Shown: piece by piece, positions 17,323 through 25,726 of the stretch
Layout: each line of letters starts with the position of its first letter
Numbering within the stretch: position 1 is the first letter of the stretch
Position numbers and translations under genes: made by a program
Source of the DNA: Jatrophihabitans sp.
Lineage (GTDB): Bacteria > Actinomycetota > Actinomycetes > Mycobacteriales > Jatrophihabitantaceae
Assembly (NCBI GenBank): GCA_025927835.1
Contig: JAICKR010000002.1
Location: forward strand, 1 to 64,000
Direction: 5' to 3'
DNA: 64,000 nt
Notes under the pieces: generated by a model
The model's database searches: none
What the model was told of the DNA's origin: nothing
What the model saw: only the letters and a program-made list of their open reading frames with translations

Positions 17323-18515
17323 CGCAGTCCGACCTGGTCCGCGAGGCCATCAGCGGCACCCGGCCCGGCTTCGACAGCCGGCAGCACCTCGCCAACGCCC
17401 GCAAGCAGGCGGTCGAGCGCAACTACGCCGACATCCTCATCGTCGACGCCGACGCGCACCACTACGAGAACGACTCGCTCGGCGAGATCGCGAAGTACAT
17501 CGAGGATCCGGTCATCCGGCACCGCGCACAGGGCACCGACAAGTACGGCAAGGCGCAGTCGCTGTCGATGGAGTACAACCAGAACCAGTCGGTGGCCGGC
17601 CGGATCGTGCGCTACCCGAAGCGCCGCCAGGAGGTCGGTGACCCCGGCGTACCGCGGGACGTCTCGATCGTGCGTCGCCAGATGGAGAGCATCGGGATCG
17701 ACTACCAGGTGCAGTTCCCGACACCGATGCTGCATCTCGGGATGCACCCCGACCCGCAGATCGAGACGGCGCTGAGCTGGGCGTACACCCGGTGGCTCAC
17801 CGAGGAGATCCTGCCGCACGACGACCGCATCATGACGCTGGTCTACCTGCCGTTCACCGACCCGGACGCCAGCCTGCGGGCGGTCGAGACGTTCGGGTCA
17901 CGGCCCGGCGTCGTCGGCTTCATGGTGACCGGCGCGCGTTACAAGGCCGTGCACGACAACGCCTACATGAAGGTCTACCGCGCCATCGAGGAGCGCGACC
18001 TGCCGATCGCGTTCCACGCGAGTTCCTACCCGCACGAGCGGATGTTCGAGGGGATGAACAAGTTCCTCTCGGCGCACGCACTCGGCTTCACGTTCTACAA
18101 CATGGTGCATCTGACGAACTGCGTGATCAACGGCCTGCCGGAGCGCTTCCCCAGCCTGAAGTGGATCTGGATGGAGAGCGGGCTCGCCTGGATCCCGTTC
18201 ATGATGCAGCGGCTCGACAACGAGTACTCGATGCGCACGTCCGAGGCGCCGCTGCTGAAGATGAAGCCGAGCGAGTACATGCGCCGCAACTTCTACTACA
18301 CGACGCAGCCCATCGAGGACGGCAACCTCGAGGCGCTCGAGCTGACGATGCGGATGGTCAACGCCGAGTCGCAGCTGCTGTTCGCGTCCGACTATCCGCA
18401 CTGGGACTTCAACCTGCCGAGCACGATCTACGACCTGCCGTTCCTGTCGATGGACGCGAAGCGCAATATCCTCGGTGAGAACGCACGCCGGATCTTCCAT
18501 CTGGAGACCACGTGA
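17319..18515 (+). CDS. Amidohydrolase-2 family metal-dependent hydrolase/decarboxylase (ACMSD type)
   Basis: A 398-residue TIM-barrel enzyme of the amidohydrolase_2 (ACMSD, resorcylate/vanillate decarboxylase) superfamily. Metal-binding features: DADAHHYEN near residue 43, AFHAS near 232 and FASDYPHWD near 353. GTG 17319 overlaps the previous stop as GTGA, and the gene ends in another GTGA overlap with the ThDP enzyme. Family members hydrolyse or non-oxidatively decarboxylate ring-cleavage products. Sitting next to a cupin and a Rieske protein, it may process a ring-opened intermediate. Confidence 0.85.
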   Translation: MTQSDLVREAISGTRPGFDSRQHLANARKQAVERNYADILIVDADAHHYENDSLGEIAKYIEDPVIRHRAQGTDKYGKAQSLSMEYNQNQSVAGRIVRYPKRRQEVGDPGVPRDVSIVRRQMESIGIDYQVQFPTPMLHLGMHPDPQIETALSWAYTRWLTEEILPHDDRIMTLVYLPFTDPDASLRAVETFGSRPGVVGFMVTGARYKAVHDNAYMKVYRAIEERDLPIAFHASSYPHERMFEGMNKFLSAHALGFTFYNMVHLTNCVINGLPERFPSLKWIWMESGLAWIPFMMQRLDNEYSMRTSEAPLLKMKPSEYMRRNFYYTTQPIEDGNLEALELTMRMVNAESQLLFASDYPHWDFNLPSTIYDLPFLSMDAKRNILGENARRIFHLETT

Positions 18516-20257
18516 CGGTGGAACGGCCGCAGGGACTCACGGGCGCAGCCGGTGCACCCGAGTACGGGTCGGACGTCGTCGTCGAGACCCTGCGCGAGCT
18601 CGGCTACCGCTACCTCCCGCTCAACCCTGGCTCGAGCTTCCGCGGGCTGCACGACTCGGTCGTCAACTTCGGCGGCAACGAGCAGCCGCAGCTGCTGCTC
18701 TGCCTGCACGAGGAGATCGCCGTCTCGATGGCGCACGCCTACGCGAAGGCAAGCAGGCGCCCGGCGGCTGCCGCCGTGCACGACCTCGTCGGGCTGATGC
18801 ACGCCTCGATGGCCGTCTACAACGCGGCGTGCGACCAGGTGCCGCTGCTACTGCTCGGCGGCAGCGGACCGGCCGACCCGCGGAAACGGCGCTCGATCGA
18901 CTGGATCCACACCGCGAGCACGCAGGCCGAACTCGTCCGCGACTACGTGAAGTGGGACGCCGAAGCCCTCGTCCCCGAGGACTTCCGCGCGGCCGTCGCC
19001 CGCGCGCACGCGCTCGCGCACACCGGGCCGCCCGGGCCGGCCTACGTCTCACTGGACGCGGACGCGCAGGAGCAGCGTCTCGCCGCTGCGGTCCCGCCCC
19101 TCGCCACCGCCGCGACCACGGTGCCGGCGCTGGCACCCGACCCGGTCGCGCTCGCGGCCGCGGTCGACGCGCTGCTCAACGCCGACCGGGTCACCGTCGT
19201 TGCCGGGCGGCTCGCCCGCGACCCGCGCGTCACCCAACCGCTCGTCGAACTCGTCGAACTGCTCGGTGCCGCGTACGTCGACGAGCGCAACGCGGTGTGC
19301 TTCCCCACCGCACATCCGCAGAACCTGAACGGCGCGCGGACGGCGCTCGCCGACGCGGACGCCGTCCTCGCGATCGGCGTAGGTGACCTGCCCGGCACCC
19401 TGCCGCCGATCGCGGTCGGGGGAACCCGCACGGTGATCGAGATGTCCTACGGCGATCTGGGACTGCGGTCGTGGTCGCAGGAACGCGGTCACCAACTCGT
19501 CTCGGACGTGCTGCTCGTCGCCGATCCGCTGCCGGGGCTGCTCGCGCTGCTCGACGCGCTGCGGGCCAAGGGCGCGGCACCGGGTGCGTTCGCCGAGCGC
19601 CGCGCCGGCGTCGCGCAGCGCTGCGCGGACCGGCGCACGAAGCTGGCCGCCGCGCGCGCCGCCGAGGCGGACGCCATGCCCATCGCCCCCTCGCGCATGG
19701 TGACCGAGCTGTGGCAGACCGTGCGCGAGACGGACTGGATGCTGCTGCTGCGCAACACCCGCAGCTGGCCGGAGAACGTGTGGCAGTTCAACGGTGCCGG
19801 CGACTTCCTCGGGCACTCGGTCGGCGCCGGCGTCGGCTACGGGCCCGGCGCACTCGTCGGTGGCGCACTCGCCGCGCGCGACATGGGCCGGCTAGGCGTC
19901 GGCATCATCGGCGACGGTGATTTCCTGATGGCCGCCGGCGCACTGTGGACCGCGGTGCACTACAAGATCCCGATGCTCGTCGTCATCAACGACAACTCGT
20001 CCTTCTACAACGACGAGGAGCACCAGGCCGAGGTCGCGCGGCACCGCGGCCGGCCGGTCGAGAACTCGTGGATCGGGATGCGGATGGCTGACCCGAACGT
20101 CGACCTCGCCTTGCTGGCGCGCTCCTACGGCTGCTGGGCCACCGGCCCGATCGCCGACCCGAACGTGCTCGGCGGCGTGCTCGGCGTCGCCCGCGACCGC
20201 GCATTGGCCGGCGAGGTCGCCGTGGTCCAGGTACGCACCGACCCGACCCGCAAGTAG
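18512..20257 (+). CDS. Thiamine-diphosphate-dependent enzyme (acetolactate synthase/benzoylformate decarboxylase-like)
   Basis: A 581-residue three-domain ThDP enzyme. The catalytic glutamate is in HEEIAVSMAHAYAKAS near residue 68. The cofactor/Mg motif GDGDFLMAAG ... VVINDN is near residues 467-492. GTG 18512 is coupled to the amidohydrolase by GTGA. The next gene is an aldehyde dehydrogenase, which fits decarboxylation of a 2-keto acid to an aldehyde and then oxidation. It is a diverged paralogue of the protein at 30217-31956; both begin with a shared YGSD...LNPG.(S/T)FRGLHDS block. True acetolactate synthase is unlikely because no regulatory subunit or other ilv gene is present. Confidence 0.88.
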   Translation: MTVERPQGLTGAAGAPEYGSDVVVETLRELGYRYLPLNPGSSFRGLHDSVVNFGGNEQPQLLLCLHEEIAVSMAHAYAKASRRPAAAAVHDLVGLMHASMAVYNAACDQVPLLLLGGSGPADPRKRRSIDWIHTASTQAELVRDYVKWDAEALVPEDFRAAVARAHALAHTGPPGPAYVSLDADAQEQRLAAAVPPLATAATTVPALAPDPVALAAAVDALLNADRVTVVAGRLARDPRVTQPLVELVELLGAAYVDERNAVCFPTAHPQNLNGARTALADADAVLAIGVGDLPGTLPPIAVGGTRTVIEMSYGDLGLRSWSQERGHQLVSDVLLVADPLPGLLALLDALRAKGAAPGAFAERRAGVAQRCADRRTKLAAARAAEADAMPIAPSRMVTELWQTVRETDWMLLLRNTRSWPENVWQFNGAGDFLGHSVGAGVGYGPGALVGGALAARDMGRLGVGIIGDGDFLMAAGALWTAVHYKIPMLVVINDNSSFYNDEEHQAEVARHRGRPVENSWIGMRMADPNVDLALLARSYGCWATGPIADPNVLGGVLGVARDRALAGEVAVVQVRTDPTRK

Positions 20258-20271
20258 CGAAGGAGATCGCC

Positions 20272-21729
20272 GTGACCGCGTCCTCCGAGGCGCTGCGGAC
20301 GCGTCCACTCTTCATCGGCGGCCAGTTCCGGCCCAGCACCGGCGAGCGCAGCTACGACACGCTCGACCCGACGACCGAGGACGTGCTGGCGACGCTGCCG
20401 GAGGCGAGCGCGGACGACCTGGCGGCCGCGGTCGAGGCCGGCCGCGCGGCCCAACCGGCGTGGGCCGGTGCGCCGTGGCAGCAGCGCGCGAAGGCACTGC
20501 GCCGCTTCGCCGACGCGCTGGCCGAGCGCAGCGACGAGTTCGCTGCCCTCGACGTCGCCGACTCGGGCAACCCGATCGGCGCCATGCGCGACGACGCGGC
20601 CGGCGGTATCCAGGAACTGCGCTTCTACACCGGGCTCGCGTCCGAGGTGAAGGGACACACGCAGCCCGCCGTCGAGAGCGCGCTGTCGTTCACCGAGCGC
20701 GCCGCGTACGGGGTCGTGGGCCGGCTGATCCCGTACAACCATCCGTTCAAGGCGGCGGTCGGCAAGATCGCGGCGCCGCTCGTCGCCGGGAACGCGGTCA
20801 TCCTGAAACCGTCCGAGCACTGCTCGCTGTCCGCGCTCGAGATGGCGGCGGTGGCCGCCGAGACGCTGCCCGCGGGCGTGCTCTCGGTGCTCACCGGCAG
20901 CGGCGCGGACATCGGGGCGGCGCTCGTCGGGCACCCGGACGTCCCGCGCATCGCGTTCACCGGCTCGGTGCCGACCGGGCGCGCGGTGCTGCGCGGTGCG
21001 GCCGAGCACATCAAGCACGTCACCGTCGAGTTGGGCGGCAAGAACCCGTTCCTCGTCTTCCCCGACGTCGACGTCGCGAAGGCCGCGCGCGCCGCGGTCC
21101 GCGGCATGAACCTCGCGCGCTCCAGCGGGCAGTCGTGCCAGTCGACCTCGCGGATCTTCGTGCACCGTGACGTGCACGACGCGTTCGTCGACGAACTGCT
21201 CGCCGTCGTCGCGGCGCTGCGCGTCGGTGATCCGCGCGACGAGTCCGTCGACCTCGGCCCGATGTCGTTCCGCGCGCACTACGACCGGGTGCTCGCAGCC
21301 ATCGAGGCCGGCCGGCGCGACGGGGCGAGGCTGTTGTGCGGCGGCGGCCGGCCGGACACGCTCGAGCGGGGCTTCTTCGTCGCGCCCACCGTGTTCGACG
21401 ACGTGCAGGACGAGATGACGATCGCGACCGACGAGATCTCCGGGCCGGTCATGTCGATCCTGACCTGGGACGACCCGGACGACCTGTTCCGCCGGGTGAA
21501 CAACACGCAGTACGGGTTGACGGCCAACGTGTGGGCCAACGACATTTCGCAGGCGCTGCGGGCCGCGCGGCGGGTCGAGGCCGGCTACGTGTTCGTGAAC
21601 AGCCAGGGCAAGCGGCCCCTCGGTGCGCCGTTCGGCGGCTGGAAGGCCAGCGGGCTCGGCAAGGGTTCCTCGTACGAGGAGCTGCTGTCCTACACGCGCG
21701 AGAAGGCCGTCACCGTCGAACTCGGTTGA
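20272..21729 (+). CDS. NAD(P)-dependent aldehyde dehydrogenase
   Basis: A 485-residue ALDH-fold enzyme that oxidises an aldehyde to a carboxylate. The general-base glutamate is in VTVELGGKNPFLV and the catalytic cysteine in SSGQSCQSTSRIF. GTG 20272 has AAGGAG with a 5-nt gap. It lies 14 bp after the ThDP enzyme, whose aldehyde product it probably consumes. The 3' end overlaps the convergent ATPase gene by 20 bp, which marks the end of this operon. Confidence 0.93.
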   Translation: MTASSEALRTRPLFIGGQFRPSTGERSYDTLDPTTEDVLATLPEASADDLAAAVEAGRAAQPAWAGAPWQQRAKALRRFADALAERSDEFAALDVADSGNPIGAMRDDAAGGIQELRFYTGLASEVKGHTQPAVESALSFTERAAYGVVGRLIPYNHPFKAAVGKIAAPLVAGNAVILKPSEHCSLSALEMAAVAAETLPAGVLSVLTGSGADIGAALVGHPDVPRIAFTGSVPTGRAVLRGAAEHIKHVTVELGGKNPFLVFPDVDVAKAARAAVRGMNLARSSGQSCQSTSRIFVHRDVHDAFVDELLAVVAALRVGDPRDESVDLGPMSFRAHYDRVLAAIEAGRRDGARLLCGGGRPDTLERGFFVAPTVFDDVQDEMTIATDEISGPVMSILTWDDPDDLFRRVNNTQYGLTANVWANDISQALRAARRVEAGYVFVNSQGKRPLGAPFGGWKASGLGKGSSYEELLSYTREKAVTVELG

Positions 21730-23131
21730 GCGGGCCCAGGCTGAGCCGGCCGAGCAGGCTGCGCGACGGCCGGGTGGCCATCACCTCGGTGATGTCCGCT
21801 GCCGTGACGGTCACGGAGGTGCCCTCGGCGCCACGGTAGCGGGCGTGCGCGCAGGCGTCGTCGAGCAGGTCGAGCGCGGTGTCGGGCAGCTGGCCGGGCG
21901 TCCGCCGGCCCTGCGCCACCGCGGCCTGCAACGCCGCGTCGTCGATCGTCACGTCGTGGAACTCGCCGTAGTGCTCGCGCACCCCGCGCAGGATGGCCAG
22001 CGTCTCGGCAGGCGTCGGCTCGCCCACCTCGATGACCTGCACCCGGCGGGTGAGCGGGCCGGCGTAGCGCAGGTGCCGGCGGTAGTCGGCCGGAGTGGTC
22101 GCACCGATCACCGCGATGTGCCCACGCGCCATCGGCGCGAGCAGGATCGAGCCGATGTCGAGCCCGCCCTCGGCGGCGCCGGTGCGCACCACGAGGTGGA
22201 ACTCGTCGATGAACAGCACGGTGGGGCTGGCCGAGTGCACGGCCTCGTCGAGCAGCTCCTGCACCCGCTCCTCGAACTCGCCGCGATAGCGGGTGCCGGC
22301 CAGCATGCCACCGAGGTCGACCGAGATCAGCCGGGCCGCGCCGAGCGCGCCGTCGGCCATCCGGGCGGCGACGCCCTCGACGATGGCGGTCTTGCCGACC
22401 CCTGGCTCGCCGACGAGCAGCGGGTTGCGCTTGGCCCTGCGCCGCAGCACCCGAAGCACGGCGTCGACCTCTGCGGTACGCCCGATCAGCGGGTCGAGCC
22501 GCCCCAGCGCGGCGAGCTGGGTGAGGTCGCGGCCGAAGCGCGCGAGCGCGACCTCGTCGCCGATTTCGAGCGGCGGCGGCGCGTTCACCACCGGCAGCGA
22601 CGTCGCCGCGGCGGCGGCCGCCTGTGCGGTCAGGTCATCCTCGTCGGGCACCGGCACCGGCGCCGCGAGGTGCGGCCGCTGACGCTGGGCGTTCTGGAGC
22701 AGCGGCGATCCCGGCAGCGGCCGGTCGAGCCGGGTCAGGATCGCGTTCGCCAGCTCGGGCCCGCTCGCCCGCCCGTCCGCGGTGTCGGACAGCGCGGCGC
22801 ACTCGCGGAAGAAGTCGGCCACCTCGCGGGTGACCACGACCTCGCGCGGCGTGTCGGTGTGGAACTGGAACGACCTGCCGTAGCGGCTGGACTCGGGCAG
22901 CCCGGGCGGGGCGAGCTCACGCCGCACCTTCTCCAGGTCGATGCCGAGCGAACGCCAGTTGCGCACGATCGAGTCGTCGGCGTCGAGCAACACCAGGGCG
23001 ACGTGTTCCATCGTGATCTGCACGTGGTTGCGCCGGCGCGCCAGCTTCTGTGCCTGGTGCAGCACGTCGCGCTGCCATACCGAACCGGTGTCCGGGTCCG
23101 GCAGCGGCTCCGGGGACGCGGGCAGCGTCAT
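21710..23131 (-). CDS. ClpC-like AAA ATPase with Clp-N and a single (D1) ATPase domain
   Basis: A 473-residue protein matching the first half of ClpC/ClpA. It has an N-terminal substrate/adaptor domain (about 15-140), a proline/alanine-rich linker, then one D1 AAA module with Walker A GEPGVGKT near 243, Walker B VLFIDEFH near 305 and GATTPADYRR near 340. It stops after the D1 lid. The second AAA domain and the ClpP-docking loop are absent, so it is not expected to feed a protease. I chose ATG 23131, which overlaps the upstream stop as ATGA; GTG 23137 is an alternative. It may be a dedicated remodelling factor, comparable in role to CoxD-type ATPases of molybdenum hydroxylases (inference). Confidence 0.8.
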   Translation of the reverse strand: MTLPASPEPLPDPDTGSVWQRDVLHQAQKLARRRNHVQITMEHVALVLLDADDSIVRNWRSLGIDLEKVRRELAPPGLPESSRYGRSFQFHTDTPREVVVTREVADFFRECAALSDTADGRASGPELANAILTRLDRPLPGSPLLQNAQRQRPHLAAPVPVPDEDDLTAQAAAAAATSLPVVNAPPPLEIGDEVALARFGRDLTQLAALGRLDPLIGRTAEVDAVLRVLRRRAKRNPLLVGEPGVGKTAIVEGVAARMADGALGAARLISVDLGGMLAGTRYRGEFEERVQELLDEAVHSASPTVLFIDEFHLVVRTGAAEGGLDIGSILLAPMARGHIAVIGATTPADYRRHLRYAGPLTRRVQVIEVGEPTPAETLAILRGVREHYGEFHDVTIDDAALQAAVAQGRRTPGQLPDTALDLLDDACAHARYRGAEGTSVTVTAADITEVMATRPSRSLLGRLSLGPLNRVRR

Positions 23132-24525
23132 TCCCACGCGCGCGCGTCGGCGGGGTGTTTGTCGAGCCAGCTCGCCGGGTCCTGCGCGTAGTCGGCTTCG
23201 TAGTCACCGGGCACGGTCGCGCCGGGCACCGGCGGGATCCACGCCTTGCGCAGCAGCTCGTCGGGGTCACCCAGCTGTTCGGCGAGATCGCGCACTGCCT
23301 GGTCCTCGAGTGCCTTGAGGTTGCCGTTCTCGACGACGGTGATCTCCTCACCCTCGGTCGTGGTGAGCACATAGGTGGGCAGCTGCAAGTGTATGTGCAG
23401 GTGGCCCCACGGCAGGCCCTGCTCCTCGGCCCAGTGCTCGGACGGGTTGCCGTTCGCGGTGCCGAAGCCCATGTGGATGTAGCCGGAGCTGAGCCGCTCG
23501 AACATGGCCGCGTGCCCGGCGAGGGAGAACGCGTACGGCGGCCGGACCATCTTCGGGTGGGTGCCGATGGCGACCTCCCACAGCCAGAACAGGCCGGGCC
23601 CGGGGTTCTCCGGGTACTGGATGTCCTTGGTGAGCTCGATGCACTCGGCCCACTTCGCGCCGTACTCGCCGCCGCCCTCGACCCGGGTGATGCGGCCGTC
23701 CTCGACGTGCAGCCTGCAGTGCGGGAAGGGCTTGCCGTAGTGGTTGAGCGTGCCGGCGACGACACCGTTGACTGTCGGCATCGGGTCGTACGGGGGAGTG
23801 GGATAGCCGTACAGGTGACCCAGGTAGTACTTCTCCTGGAAGCGCCAGCGCGAGTTCGTCCGCGCGTAGTGCTCGCCCTCCCAGTGCTCCGGCCGCAGCG
23901 TGAACGTCAGGTCGGTGCCCTCCGGGTCGGTGAGGTGCACCGTGGCGTTCTTGCCCTTCGTCCAGATGGGCTTCCAGGCGGTCGCGTTGATCAGGTCCCA
24001 GAGCGGCCACGGGAAGCCGGCGGCCGGGAACGTCGCGCGGTGGTACCACGGGATGCCCTCGTAACGTGGCCCGTCGAGCACCGGCAGCGGGCCGCCCTCG
24101 CCCTGCAGCAGCAGCGAGTAGCCCTGCTTGACGGCGACGTCCTCGAGCCAGCGCAGCCGGCCCTGCCAGGCGTCGAACGCGACGTCACGTTCGACGCCGA
24201 CGTTGTGCATCAGGCCACGGAACTCGTCCAAGGGCTCGAGCGGCCGGTCGGGGACGTCGACATGGAAGACGTCGACCAGTGCGCCGATCTCGTTCATGGC
24301 CTGCACCAGCGCAGCGGTCACCGCCGGGTCGTCGGTCGCCTTCTCGACGAGCAGGATGCGCTCGCCGGACTTCACGTCGTAGCCGGCGGTCTTGGTGCGG
24401 TTCAGCGACGGCCCGCGGACGATCGTGCGCGCAGCGTCCAGCAGGGTCGGCGCCACGACGAGCTGGTCGGTGCGGACGTCGGTGCCGACCGTCTCGGCGG
24501 CCGGTTGCTTTGCTGCCTCGCTCAC
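23128..24525 (-). CDS. M29 aminopeptidase T / 2,5-dihydroxypyridine dioxygenase (NicX)-like protein
   Basis: A 465-residue protein whose layout resembles the M29/NicX family: an opening SGERILLVEKATDDPAVTAAL near residue 48, the block GRITRVEGGGEYGAKW, then a NPGPGLFWLWEVAIGTHPKM block and HMGFGTANGN. The family includes metal-dependent aminopeptidases and the iron enzyme 2,5-dihydroxypyridine 5,6-dioxygenase. The match is by pattern only and moderate. GTG 24525 has GAGGAG upstream; the frame is open to 24639 but crosses the operator. It is co-transcribed with the ATPase through an ATGA overlap. Confidence 0.55.
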   Translation of the reverse strand: MSEAAKQPAAETVGTDVRTDQLVVAPTLLDAARTIVRGPSLNRTKTAGYDVKSGERILLVEKATDDPAVTAALVQAMNEIGALVDVFHVDVPDRPLEPLDEFRGLMHNVGVERDVAFDAWQGRLRWLEDVAVKQGYSLLLQGEGGPLPVLDGPRYEGIPWYHRATFPAAGFPWPLWDLINATAWKPIWTKGKNATVHLTDPEGTDLTFTLRPEHWEGEHYARTNSRWRFQEKYYLGHLYGYPTPPYDPMPTVNGVVAGTLNHYGKPFPHCRLHVEDGRITRVEGGGEYGAKWAECIELTKDIQYPENPGPGLFWLWEVAIGTHPKMVRPPYAFSLAGHAAMFERLSSGYIHMGFGTANGNPSEHWAEEQGLPWGHLHIHLQLPTYVLTTTEGEEITVVENGNLKALEDQAVRDLAEQLGDPDELLRKAWIPPVPGATVPGDYEADYAQDPASWLDKHPADARAWE

Positions 24526-24610
24526 GCTTGCTCTCCTCGCACGGGAAGTGGACGGGGCGACTCGGCGCGTGGCGCAGAGCCGGTGCCGGGGCGTTACCGC
24601 TGCGTGGTAA

Positions 24611-24627
24611 ATGTATGCAGAATCCGA
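24611..24627. promoter_or_regulatory. Predicted GntR/FCD operator, site 5 (with minus-strand promoter 24610-24639)
   Basis: ATGTATGC-A-GAATCCGA fits the half-site nnGnATnC on both arms. Read on the minus strand, a promoter TTGTGG (24639-24634), 18-nt spacer, TACATT (24615-24610) points at the M29/ATPase pair, and the site covers its -10 box and part of the spacer. Confidence 0.65.
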
Positions 24628-24672
24628 TCTGCTCCACAAGCTTGTGAAAGCAGAACCGCTTCTCTAGGCTGC

Positions 24673-24689
24673 CTGAATATTGGATCCGA
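24673..24689. promoter_or_regulatory. Predicted GntR/FCD operator, site 6 (with plus-strand promoter 24642-24670)
   Basis: CTGAATAT-T-GGATCCGA is the second site in the same divergent region. A plus-strand promoter TTGTGA (24642-24647), 17-nt spacer, TAGGCT (24665-24670) ends just before it, so the site would cover the transcription start of the alpha/beta hydrolase operon. Confidence 0.65.
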
Positions 24690-24702
24690 TTGTGGGACGG
24701 CG

Positions 24703-25653
24703 ATGAAGACCGAGGAAGTCCACTTCTTCAGCGAGGGCGCGCGGCTCAGCGGGCTGTGGCGCACGCCGGACGACGGCACCGGCCCGTACCGGGCGATCGT
24801 CCAGGGCCCCGGGTGGCTCGGGCTGAAGGACGCGAAACTCTATGTCCGCTACCACGAGGCGCTCACCGCGGCGGGTTTCGGCGTATTGGTGTTCGACTAC
24901 CGCGGCTTCGGCGACTCGGAAGGCCCGCAGGACGTCATCTCGCCGCCGGGCCAATTACGCGACCTGATCAACGCTGTCACCTATCTCACGACGCGGGACG
25001 ACGTCGTCGCCGACGCGATCGGCGTGTTCGGGACGGGCGGCACCGGCGGCGGCAATGCGGTGCTGCTCGCCGGCGCCGACCCCCGTGTCCGGGCGGCGGT
25101 CAGCCAGGTGCCGGTCGCGGACGGACGTGACTGGCTGCACCGGATGCGCCAGGAGCATGAGTGGCTCGCCTACCTCGCCGATCTCGACGCGGACCGGCGC
25201 GAGCGCGCCAAGACGGGCAAGGGCCGCCTCGTGCACCCCCGCGAGGAGATCATGATCCCGACGCCGGAGCGCAAGACCACCACGGTGAAGGCGGACGTGG
25301 ACGACCGCATCCCATCCGCGGTCTCGCTGCGTTCAGCGGACGAGATCATGGAGTACCAGCCGATCGTCGCGGCCACCGGGCTGACCACGCCGCTGCTCGT
25401 CATCGCGGTCGAGGACGACGCGACGACCCCCACTGACCACGCGGAGCACCTCTACGAGGCGGCAGCCGGTCCCAAGCAATTCATCCTGCAGCGGCACACG
25501 ACGCACTACGCCGCCTACGACCGTTACTGGACGCAGGTCACGCCGCGCATCGTCGACTGGCTCGACACCTATGTGCAGCCGGCCAGCGTGGTCGTGCGCT
25601 CCGCCTCCAGCCGCCTGACCGAGGAGATCATCATCATGGACGTGGCCCAATGA
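24703..25653 (+). CDS. Alpha/beta-hydrolase-fold protein lacking the usual nucleophile serine
   Basis: A 316-residue dienelactone-hydrolase/Xaa-Pro-peptidase-like fold. Oxyanion-side strand and FDYRGFGDSEG (near residue 64) are typical. The nucleophile elbow reads GVFGTGGTGGGN (107-118), where relatives have G-T-S-x-x-G-G: the serine position is Gly112 and only Thr114 is nearby. The acid (VEDDATTP) and the histidine (THYAAYD) are kept. ATG 24703 is 13 nt after operator site 6. It may be non-catalytic, use another residue, or act as a cofactor-free lyase. Confidence 0.75.
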   Translation: MKTEEVHFFSEGARLSGLWRTPDDGTGPYRAIVQGPGWLGLKDAKLYVRYHEALTAAGFGVLVFDYRGFGDSEGPQDVISPPGQLRDLINAVTYLTTRDDVVADAIGVFGTGGTGGGNAVLLAGADPRVRAAVSQVPVADGRDWLHRMRQEHEWLAYLADLDADRRERAKTGKGRLVHPREEIMIPTPERKTTTVKADVDDRIPSAVSLRSADEIMEYQPIVAATGLTTPLLVIAVEDDATTPTDHAEHLYEAAAGPKQFILQRHTTHYAAYDRYWTQVTPRIVDWLDTYVQPASVVVRSASSRLTEEIIIMDVAQ

Positions 25654-25726
25654 GCGAGCGCAGCGAGCGAATTCAGACGACACAGCAGCATGCGCAGCCC
25701 CACGCCGACCGCAGCGAGGCCACGCG

